A DNA stretch of 53,053 nucleotides from Burkholderia sp. (lineage in GTDB: Bacteria; Pseudomonadota; Gammaproteobacteria; Burkholderiales; Burkholderiaceae). Shown piece by piece: positions 42,645 through 48,746 of this stretch (position 1 is its first letter; each line of letters starts with the position of its first letter). The notes beneath the pieces were generated by a model that worked only from the letters and a program-made list of their open reading frames with translations, was not told where the DNA came from and searched no databases. Made by a program: the position numbers and the translations under genes. Location of the stretch: NCBI GenBank assembly GCA_030151225.1, contig JASLEG010000006.1, positions 1-53,053 on the forward strand, in the 5' to 3' direction.

Positions 42645-43685
42645 TCAGTGAATCGCCTCGGAAGGGGTCAGGGAGGAAGGCATCGACGCGGCTGCCGTGC
42701 GTGGCGCCTCGACACGGCCGCGCGCATCGGCGACGCGCGCGAGCCAGGCGTCGTCGTAGACGGTGTCGAGATAGCGTTCGCCACGATCGGGCAGCAGGGT
42801 GACGATGCGCGGCGCGCGCGCGTCATCGCCGCTCGCGTGGCGCCTCGCGAGCAGCCGCTCGATCGCGACCACCACCGCCCCCGAAGAGCCGCCGGCGAAG
42901 ATGCCCTCGGTCGCGAGCAGGCGCCGGCAACCGAGCGCGGCGTCGTAGTCGTCCACGTGGATCACCTCGTCGATGTCCTCGCGACACAGCAGTTCGGGCA
43001 CGCGGCTCGCGCCGATCCCGGGCAGTTCGCGCGGCCCCGGCCTGGCGCCGAACAGCACCGAGCCGACCGCATCCACCCCCACCACGCGCAGCGCGGGCCA
43101 GGCCTGCCGCAAGCGCCGCGCGATGCCGAGGATCGTGCCGGAGGTGCTGACGCCGAGCACCAGCAGGTCGGCCGGTTCGCCGAGCGCGCGAGCGATCTCC
43201 TCGCCCTCGCCGTGAAAGTGGCTTTCCCAGTTGCGCGGGTTGCCGTACTGGTTGATCCAGACCGCCCCGGGCTCGGCCGCGAGCAATGCCCGCACGCGCG
43301 CGATGCGCGTCTCCAGGTAGCCGCCCTGGGCGTCCTTCGTCGTGACGCGCTCGATGCCGGCGCCATACGCGCGCAGGATCTGCAGATTGGTCGAGGAGAT
43401 CTTCGGGTCGACCACGGCGGTGAAGCGCAGCCCCCGCACGCGGCACACCATCGCCAGCGCGATCGCGAGATTGCCCGACGAGCTCTCGATCACGTGCGCG
43501 CCCGGCGCGATGCTGCCGTCGGCCAGGCCGCGCTCCACGATGTAGCGCGCGGGTCGGTCCTTGATGCTGCCGGCCGGGTTCAGCATTTCGAGCTTCGCGT
43601 GGACCTGCGCCTGCGCCCCGAACAGGCGCGCGAGCCGCACCAGCGGCGTCGCGCCGATGCAGTCGACGATATCGTTTCCGGTCAT
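42645..43685 (-). CDS. sbnA: SbnA-like N-(1-amino-1-carboxyethyl)-glutamate synthase
   Basis: PLP enzyme of 346 residues, cysteine-synthase (fold-type II) family. The Schiff-base lysine is K42 in MLNPAGSIKDRPARYIV. The amino-acid binding loop is HVIESSSGNLAIALAM, and the PLP phosphate loop is LLVLGVSTSGTILGIA. SbnA joins O-phospho-L-serine with L-glutamate, the first step to L-2,3-diaminopropionate. The ATG at 43685 has a perfect AAAGGAGG ribosome site (43690-43697). It is the first gene of a nine-gene operon and directly follows the Fur-box-like palindrome at 43713-43733. Confidence 0.93.
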   Translation of the reverse strand: MTGNDIVDCIGATPLVRLARLFGAQAQVHAKLEMLNPAGSIKDRPARYIVERGLADGSIAPGAHVIESSSGNLAIALAMVCRVRGLRFTAVVDPKISSTNLQILRAYGAGIERVTTKDAQGGYLETRIARVRALLAAEPGAVWINQYGNPRNWESHFHGEGEEIARALGEPADLLVLGVSTSGTILGIARRLRQAWPALRVVGVDAVGSVLFGARPGPRELPGIGASRVPELLCREDIDEVIHVDDYDAALGCRRLLATEGIFAGGSSGAVVVAIERLLARRHASGDDARAPRIVTLLPDRGERYLDTVYDDAWLARVADARGRVEAPRTAAASMPSSLTPSEAIH

Positions 43686-43712
43686 GCTGCCTCCTTTGAA
43701 TTCGTCAAAAGA

Positions 43713-43733
43713 TAATGAGATCGCGTCTCATTA
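43713..43733 (-). promoter_or_regulatory. Fur-box-like palindrome upstream of sbnA
   Basis: TAATGAGA-TCGCG-TCTCATTA has perfect 8-base arms, is AT-rich and lies 28 bases upstream of the sbnA start. It resembles the inverted GATAATGAT/ATCATTATC design of Fur sites, and GATAATGAGA lies across its left arm. It would repress the sbn operon when iron is plentiful. Confidence 0.7.
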
Positions 43734-43748
43734 AATAATTAATCGACA

Positions 43749-43767
43749 AGGCGCCATCTCGGCGCCT
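43749..43767 (-). terminator. Terminator-like hairpin after the TonB receptor gene
   Basis: AGGCGCC and GGCGCCT (7 bases each, 5-base loop) lie just past the receptor stop; on the minus strand an AT-rich stretch follows (TTGTCGATTAATTATTT). It would separate receptor transcription from the sbn operon. Confidence 0.5.
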
Positions 43768-43773
43768 GCCCGA

Positions 43774-46236
43774 TTACCAGCGATGCGTGTAGCTGGCGCT
43801 CAATACCGCGCCGGCGGCCGGCAGACGGCTGGTGTTGTTGCTGTTGCGCATGAGCTGGCTGTAGAGCGGCAGGTAGTAGCGGTTCAGGAGGTTCTCCACA
43901 CCCACCGCGAGCTTGTCGTTGCGGGTCACCTGCCAGCTGGACATCATGTCGAGCGTGAAATAGCTCGCCACGCTCAGACGACCGAAGCCGATCTTGTCGT
44001 TGAGGCGATAGTCGCGCGCCGCGAAGAAGCTGCCCTGCAGGCGGTGGCTCCAGCGCGAGCTGGGCCGGTATTCGAGATAAGCCGTGAGCTTGAGCGGCGG
44101 AATCCGGTAGCCGGTCATGTCCTGGTAGCTCGCGCTCGCCCGCGGCCGCTCGCGGCCCTGCATGTAGGTCGCGGTGCCGCCGGCGCCCCACTTCTCGTTT
44201 TCGGAGAGCCAGTCCACGCTGGCCTCCACGCCGGCGATCCGCTCGGCCGTGCGGGTGAGGATCAGGCCGTTGTTGAAGCTCTGCACGTCGCCGAGTTCGG
44301 AGGTCGTGTAGAACAGCGCGAGCGTGCCGTCGGCCTGATTGCCGAGGTTGCCGCGCCAGCCGAGTTCGTAGTTGTTGGTCTTGACCGGCTCGAGGCTCGA
44401 CGAGCCGATGTTGAAGCCGGCCGTGGCATTGCGCAGTTGCAGGCCCACGTCGGGCAGCTGGAAGCCCTGGCTGAACGCGCCGTACAGCGTCTGCCCCGGC
44501 ACCGGCACATAGGACAGCCCCGCATTGAACAGCCACGAACCGAAGCCGCTCGATCCGCCCGGCACCCGATACGGGTTGGCCGCGCGCAACTGCGAGAGCG
44601 GCGTGAAATCGTCGAAGCTCGCGCTCGCGTGCTCGTAGCGCAGGCCGGCCTCGACCGACCAGTGATCGTCGAACTTGTGCTGCAGCTGGGCGAAACCGCC
44701 GATGCTGCGCGTGGTCAGCGGCGGCAGATACATCAGCCGCCCGATCTTCCGGTAGACGAGCCCGCCGCTGGCGTCGTAGGCGCCCGGGGCGAAGATGTCG
44801 TCCGGCATGTCGCTGCGCTCCTGGTTGAAGTCGGCGCCCCACAGCAGCTTGGTGCGCCGAGCCTTGTCGAGCGGCGTGGTGACGGTCAGGCGGCTGCCGA
44901 ACACGGTCGAATCCTGCATCACCTGGTCGATGTTGTTGCCGCGCGTGGCCACCGCGCGCGCATCGAACGGCGCGAAGCGCGTGAAGTAGTTTCGATAGTA
45001 GAACTGCGTGGACACGGTGCTGCCGTACACGTCCCGGTTCTCGTACTGGAGGTTCAGGATCGTGTTGCGGATGCGGTTCTGATCCTCGAGCTGCAGGCCG
45101 TCGAGCGGGCGCGCCACGGCGGTGCCGGCCGGCAGCCTGGCGACCGACGGGTCGCTGCCGTAACGGGAATCCTGCTTCGCGTCGTGGTGGCTCAGCGAGA
45201 ACACGATGCGCTGATTCGCATCGATGCGCGCGCCGAGCTTGCCGCCGATACTGTAGGTGTCCGAATCGAACAGATCGCCCTGGCTCGGCTCGGGCGCGAT
45301 GCGATGGCCGCGCGCGTCATAGGAGCTGCCCACGTGCTGGCCGCTGACGTCGAATTCGTAGTCGATCGGCCCGTGACTGCCGCTGAAGAACTGCTGCAGC
45401 GTGCCGCCCAGGCCGCCGCCACCGAGATGCGAGAGCGGCGTCTCCATCGAGAAGGTGGTTTCCGCGCGCGGCGGGCCGCCGGCCGGCCGCGTCGTGACCG
45501 ACACGATGCCGCCCGTTGCGCCGCTGCCGTAGATCGCATTGCTGCCGCGCAGCACCTCCACCTTCTCGATGTCGTTCGGATCGATGTTGGCGAGATTGCG
45601 CGCCGAGTCGCGATTGGTGTTCAGCGGCACGCCGTCCACCAGCACCAGGACGTTGCGCCCGCGCAGCGTCTGGCCGTAGTCGGTGATGGTGTGGCTGGAA
45701 TCGGCAAAGCCCGGCACGGCCTTGCTCAGCACGGTGGCGAGGCTGTTCGAGCCGCCCTGCAGTTGCTGCAGCTCGGTGCGATCGATCACGGTGGTCTGGC
45801 GCGTCGGGCGCACCAGGTCGCTGTGCGTGCGCTCGGCCGACACCTCGATCGCGGCGAGCTCGGCGGCATGCACCGGTGCGGCCGCCCCGGTCGGCATCGA
45901 AGCCGGGGGCGGGGCCGTGTCGATCGTGAAGGTGTCCGCCCCGGTGGCGTTGGCGCGCAGGCCCGTGCCGGACAGCATGCGGGCCAGCGCGGCGGCGGGC
46001 GTCATCGAGCCCTGCACGGCGTGGCTGGTATGGCGCTCGGCCAGCGACGGCGCGAACAGCAACTGTGCGCCGGATTGGCGCGCGAACGCGTTGAGCGCGC
46101 GATCGAGCCGCTGCGCGGGAACGTCGTAGCCCTGCGCCGCGCCCTGCCCCCAGGCGATGGCCGACACGCAGCTGCTCGCGACCGCCACCGATGCCCACCT
46201 TCCCACCGTTCTCCCCCGACGCTGCGTGAAACCCAT
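43774..46236 (-). CDS. TonB-dependent siderophore receptor with N-terminal signalling domain
   Basis: Outer-membrane receptor and transducer of 820 residues. A signal peptide ends near SAIAWGQGA. An STN domain follows at about residues 35-90 (YDVPAQRLDRALNAFARQSG, ARMLSGTGLRAN). The plug has TVIDRTELQQLQGGSNSLAT and VLVDGVPLNTNRDSAR. A 22-strand barrel ends in ASYTHRW. Receptors with STN domains signal through a FecR anti-sigma factor, present just upstream, to a FecI sigma factor. Beside the sbn operon it is the likely ferric-staphyloferrin B receptor. The start is ATG 46236 with GAGGAG upstream; the frame opens at GTG 46266. Confidence 0.93.
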   Translation of the reverse strand: MGFTQRRGRTVGRWASVAVASSCVSAIAWGQGAAQGYDVPAQRLDRALNAFARQSGAQLLFAPSLAERHTSHAVQGSMTPAAALARMLSGTGLRANATGADTFTIDTAPPPASMPTGAAAPVHAAELAAIEVSAERTHSDLVRPTRQTTVIDRTELQQLQGGSNSLATVLSKAVPGFADSSHTITDYGQTLRGRNVLVLVDGVPLNTNRDSARNLANIDPNDIEKVEVLRGSNAIYGSGATGGIVSVTTRPAGGPPRAETTFSMETPLSHLGGGGLGGTLQQFFSGSHGPIDYEFDVSGQHVGSSYDARGHRIAPEPSQGDLFDSDTYSIGGKLGARIDANQRIVFSLSHHDAKQDSRYGSDPSVARLPAGTAVARPLDGLQLEDQNRIRNTILNLQYENRDVYGSTVSTQFYYRNYFTRFAPFDARAVATRGNNIDQVMQDSTVFGSRLTVTTPLDKARRTKLLWGADFNQERSDMPDDIFAPGAYDASGGLVYRKIGRLMYLPPLTTRSIGGFAQLQHKFDDHWSVEAGLRYEHASASFDDFTPLSQLRAANPYRVPGGSSGFGSWLFNAGLSYVPVPGQTLYGAFSQGFQLPDVGLQLRNATAGFNIGSSSLEPVKTNNYELGWRGNLGNQADGTLALFYTTSELGDVQSFNNGLILTRTAERIAGVEASVDWLSENEKWGAGGTATYMQGRERPRASASYQDMTGYRIPPLKLTAYLEYRPSSRWSHRLQGSFFAARDYRLNDKIGFGRLSVASYFTLDMMSSWQVTRNDKLAVGVENLLNRYYLPLYSQLMRNSNNTSRLPAAGAVLSASYTHRW

Positions 46237-46299
46237 TGCCGCCACTCCTCGTTGAATTGTTGACACGTTCTACGAGGGTTGCCGAATGGACCGACGGGT

Positions 46300-46328
46300 T
46301 TGTTGACGTCGTGGCGAAAATATTTTTC
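46300..46328 (-). promoter_or_regulatory. Possible FecI-type ECF promoter of the receptor gene
   Basis: On the minus strand GAAAAAT is followed about 14 bases later by CGTC, 70 bases before the receptor ATG. This is the style of iron-starvation sigma-factor promoters. Support is only from spacing and location. Confidence 0.35.
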
Positions 46329-46379
46329 GAGACGACTGCGCCGCCTTGCGGGGCGCGCGTCGATGGCGAGAAGAACGCC

Positions 46380-46407
46380 GGGGGGGGGAAACCGGGCGGA
46401 AGCCCGG
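46380..46407 (-). terminator. Hairpin plus nine-G tract between fecR and the receptor gene
   Basis: CCGGGC-GGAA-GCCCGG (46392-46407) is a perfect stem just past the fecR stop; on the minus strand it is followed by TTT and nine C (G run 46380-46388 on plus). It could attenuate fecIR read-through, and the nine-base homopolymer is prone to slippage. Confidence 0.45.
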
Positions 46408-46414
46408 TGGGCGC

Positions 46415-47263
46415 CTAGCGACGCGCGATCGACACCGCGCCGCCGGCCTCTTGCGTGACGCGAACCGGCAGCACGTGCGGCAACAGGTCGATCAGCGCAT
46501 CGACGCGTGCGCTGTCGAACTGCCCCGACAGCTCGAGCCTGGCGGCATCGGGCGCCACGCTGACCGGCGCGGCCCGGTAGCGCTGCATCTCGGCCACCGC
46601 GACGGCGAGCGGCGTCCGGTCGAAACGCAGGCGTCCGGCCACCCAGGCCGGCAGCGTGGCCGGCACTGCCTGCACCGGTGCGATCCTCCCGGCCGCGGCA
46701 TCGACCTCCACCTGCTGCCCGGCCCGCAATGCCGTGGCCGGCCGACCGGCGAGGGCGACGTCGACCGCCCCGCTCTGCACCGTGACGCGCGTGAGCACCG
46801 GCCCGCGGCTCACCGTGAAGGCGGTACCGACGTCGCGGATCGACACCGGGCCGGCCTGCGTGCGCAGCGGCCGCAGGGCTTCGCGAGCGACCTCGACGTA
46901 CGCCTCGCCGCGCTCGATGGCGAGTCGCCGCGAGGCGAGTCGCCATTCGACGCGCACCGCCGATCCGGTATCGAGCACGAGACGCGACCCGTCCGCGAGC
47001 CGCCAGTCGCGATGCTCGCCGATGGCGGTCTGGTACTGCTCAACGCGGTAGGCCGGATCGATGCGCCACGCCGCCACGCCGAGCACCGCGCAGAGCGCGA
47101 CACCGCCGATCGCGCGCCGCGCCGCGCGCCGCCGCGCCACCGTGCGACGCACGGCTTCGAGCGGATAGCGTGCGCGCAGGGCGTCGAGGACGTCGCCCGA
47201 CGGGTTCCCGGAGGCATGAGCAGGATCGGCGGAATCGGTACGGCGGAAATGCTCAGGTTGCAT
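46415..47263 (-). CDS. fecR: FecR-family anti-sigma/sigma-regulator protein
   Basis: Inner-membrane signal relay of 282 residues. An N-terminal cytoplasmic part (residues 1-60) binds the sigma factor. One membrane segment follows (AIGGVALCAVLGVAAW, about 63-78), then a periplasmic FecR domain (HRDWRLADGSRLVLDTGSAV, IRDVGTAFTVSRG, TVQSGAVDVALAG). A C-terminal STN-like part (LRFDRTPLAVAVAEMQRYRA, LELSGQFDSARVDALIDLLP) meets the receptor. The start is ATG 47263, overlapping fecI by 11 bases; the frame is open further upstream inside fecI. It transmits receptor occupancy to FecI. Confidence 0.92.
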   Translation of the reverse strand: MQPEHFRRTDSADPAHASGNPSGDVLDALRARYPLEAVRRTVARRRAARRAIGGVALCAVLGVAAWRIDPAYRVEQYQTAIGEHRDWRLADGSRLVLDTGSAVRVEWRLASRRLAIERGEAYVEVAREALRPLRTQAGPVSIRDVGTAFTVSRGPVLTRVTVQSGAVDVALAGRPATALRAGQQVEVDAAAGRIAPVQAVPATLPAWVAGRLRFDRTPLAVAVAEMQRYRAAPVSVAPDAARLELSGQFDSARVDALIDLLPHVLPVRVTQEAGGAVSIARR

Positions 47264-47813
47264 CTTGGTTCGGCGCTGCGGCGCGCAGCGGAGAAGGAAG
47301 GACGGGCGCCAGGGCAAGCATTGCGCGGGCGAGATGTTTGGCGACCATGTTACGTGAAATGCGCAACTCGGCCGCCACTTCGTCCTGCGAAAGTTCGTGG
47401 AGCTTGTGAAGGATGAAGACTTCGCGGCAGCGGGTCGGCAGCGCGTCGATGAGCCGGCCCAACTCGTTCACTGTCTGCTGGTAGGTCAAGAATTGCTCCC
47501 CGTCGACATCGTCCGAGCGAACGTCGGGCGCGGCCAGTCCCGTCAGGTCCACCGCGGCGGTTTGGGCTTCGTCGCCGCGCCAGCGATCGATCGCCCGATG
47601 GATCGACAAATGCCGCAGAAACGCGAGCGGCGTGTGGATGCTCGCCTCCTCCGGCGGGCGCTGCAGCAACTGCACGCAGACGTCCTGCACCACGTCCCGG
47701 GCAAACGTGCGGTCACCGAAGCGACGCCGCACGTGATTGACGAGGTCGTCGTAATGCTTGACCAGGGTGCTGATGAGCGATGAGTCCGCAGCGTCGCGGG
47801 GCAAGCCTGTCAC
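47253..47813 (-). CDS. fecI: FecI-like ECF sigma factor
   Basis: Iron-starvation ECF sigma factor of about 186 residues. Region 2 reads LVKHYDDLVNHVRRRFGDRT with FARDVVQDVCVQLLQ; region 4 reads LIDALPTRCREVFILHKLHE with LSQDEVAAELRISRNMVAKH. I placed the start at GTG 47813. The frame extends to a TTG at 47852 inside the Fur-box palindrome, which is unlikely to be coding. It would direct RNA polymerase to the receptor promoter when ferric siderophore is sensed. It is co-transcribed with fecR. Confidence 0.9.
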   Translation of the reverse strand: MTGLPRDAADSSLISTLVKHYDDLVNHVRRRFGDRTFARDVVQDVCVQLLQRPPEEASIHTPLAFLRHLSIHRAIDRWRGDEAQTAAVDLTGLAAPDVRSDDVDGEQFLTYQQTVNELGRLIDALPTRCREVFILHKLHELSQDEVAAELRISRNMVAKHLARAMLALAPVLPSPLRAAAPNQDAT

Positions 47814-47840
47814 GATCGGCAAGGAGCGGGAACCGCCCGT

Positions 47841-47860
47841 AATTGAGAACAATTCTCATT
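47841..47860 (-). promoter_or_regulatory. Fur-box-like palindrome upstream of fecI
   Basis: TGAGAA-CAA-TTCTCA (47844-47858), flanked by AAT and TTATT, is the GAGAAT/ATTCTC pattern of Fur sites, 31 bases before the fecI start. This is the main feature of the 384-base gap 47814-48197, which also holds the terminator, the tRNA-end-like sequence and the integrase leader repeats annotated below. Confidence 0.7.
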
Positions 47861-47976
47861 ATTGATGCGGCGGACAAAACCTGTCAATGGTCTGTCATTT
47901 GGCCGACGGTGCGCGATCGGGGCTGGAGGCGATCCGTGGGGCGAGCGAGCGGCGACGGAACCGGCGCTGAAAAAGA

Positions 47977-48012
47977 AAAAGCCCCGCAAGTCCGAAAACT
48001 TGCGGGGCTTTT
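47977..48012. terminator. Strong bidirectional Rho-independent terminator
   Basis: AAAAGCCCCGCAAG (47977-47990) pairs over 14 bases with CTTGCGGGGCTTTT (47999-48012), with an eight-base loop. The minus strand continues with a longer T-rich run. No intact gene ends here; on the minus strand it follows directly the tRNA 3'-end-like sequence at 48025-48038, so it may be that tRNA gene's own terminator. Confidence 0.85.
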
Positions 48013-48022
48013 GTCACCGCCT

Positions 48023-48047
48023 TTTGGCGGAGACGGAGACCGCCAAA
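48023..48047 (-). other. tRNA 3'-end-like sequence, candidate attachment-site remnant
   Basis: Minus strand CTCCGTCTCCGCCA (48038-48025) reads like the acceptor end plus CCA of a tRNA (Ser-type), followed by a terminator. No T-arm or tRNA body lies upstream of it. With an integrase gene starting 160 bases away, it looks like the short duplicated att core of an integrative element. The stretch is also an inverted repeat (TTTGGCGG/CCGCCAAA), so a plain hairpin is an alternative. Confidence 0.5.
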
Positions 48048-48158
48048 TCGGTCACTAATCCGATCCAAATCTATCCAAACATATCTTTTATATCAAATAC
48101 TTGCATCGGCCAATCGTCCAAATTAAGCTGACGACTTCCAAGCCCTTCCAACGCTTCG

Positions 48159-48189
48159 TGATGGGCTGAATGATGGGCTGTGATGGGCT
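48159..48189 (+). repeat. Three TGATGGGCT direct repeats before the integrase gene
   Basis: TGATGGGCT occurs at 48159, 48171 and 48181, spaced 12 and 10 bases, ending nine bases before the integrase ATG. Short direct repeats here suit integrase arm-binding or autoregulatory sites. Confidence 0.5.
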
Positions 48190-48197
48190 AAGAACCG

Positions 48198-48746
48198 ATG
48201 CTGACTGACAAGCAAGCAAAAGCAATGAAGCCGGGCGACAAGCCCGTGTTCGATGGAAAAATCACCGGCCTATTGCTCTCGCCAGCCAAATGGGGCTGCA
48301 AATGGACGCTGCGCTTCGTCAGTCCGGTGACGGGAAAACGGCGAGATGCGGGGTTGGGAAGCTACCCGGAGGTTTCGATCAGCGAGGCTCGCGAGCGAGC
48401 TCAACAGATGCGCAAGCTGATCGACGCGGGTGAAGATCCCATCGAACAGCGCAACCGCGAGCGCGACGCAACGGCCATTGCTGCCACCGAACTCACTTTC
48501 GAGAAGGCTGCTCGGAAGGTCCATGACGAGCTCAAGCCAGGTTGGAAAAACGCAAAGCATGCGGCGCAGTGGATAAGCACGCTTGAAACCTATGCGTTCC
48601 CCAAACTGGGCGCCCGAAAACTTGATGCCGTCACCCCTGGAGACTGCGCTGACGTTCACCGCAGATCGCGACGTGGCGTGCTGGGTGGACGTGGTCGCAG
48701 TTTGTCCCAGGGAAGCCGACGGCCGAACACTCGCTCGCGTGCCTGA
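48198..48746 (+). pseudogene. P4-type tyrosine integrase, cut off before the catalytic domain
   Basis: The frame begins MLTDKQAKAMKPGDKPVFDG, a DUF4102/P4-integrase arm-binding domain (LGSYPEVSISEARERAQQMR, IDAGEDPIEQRNRERDA), followed by part of the core-binding domain (LTFEKAARKVHDELKPGWKN, LETYAFPKLGARKLDAVTP). Integrase similarity ends at about 48636; the remaining codons to 48746 are out of frame with the next gene and are not integrase-like. The catalytic R-H-R-Y domain is missing, so the protein cannot recombine DNA. Intact relatives are about 400 residues. The break is a clean fusion to the DptH-like fragment. Confidence 0.88.

Noticed and set aside
43783..46263. Plus-strand open frame of 826 codons opposite the TonB receptor
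   Set aside because: Extent mirrors the receptor gene almost exactly and shows no protein-like motifs; it arises from codon bias.
48159..48189. Possible CRISPR-like short repeats
   Set aside because: Only three 9-base units with 1-3 base gaps; no spacers of CRISPR length and no cas genes.
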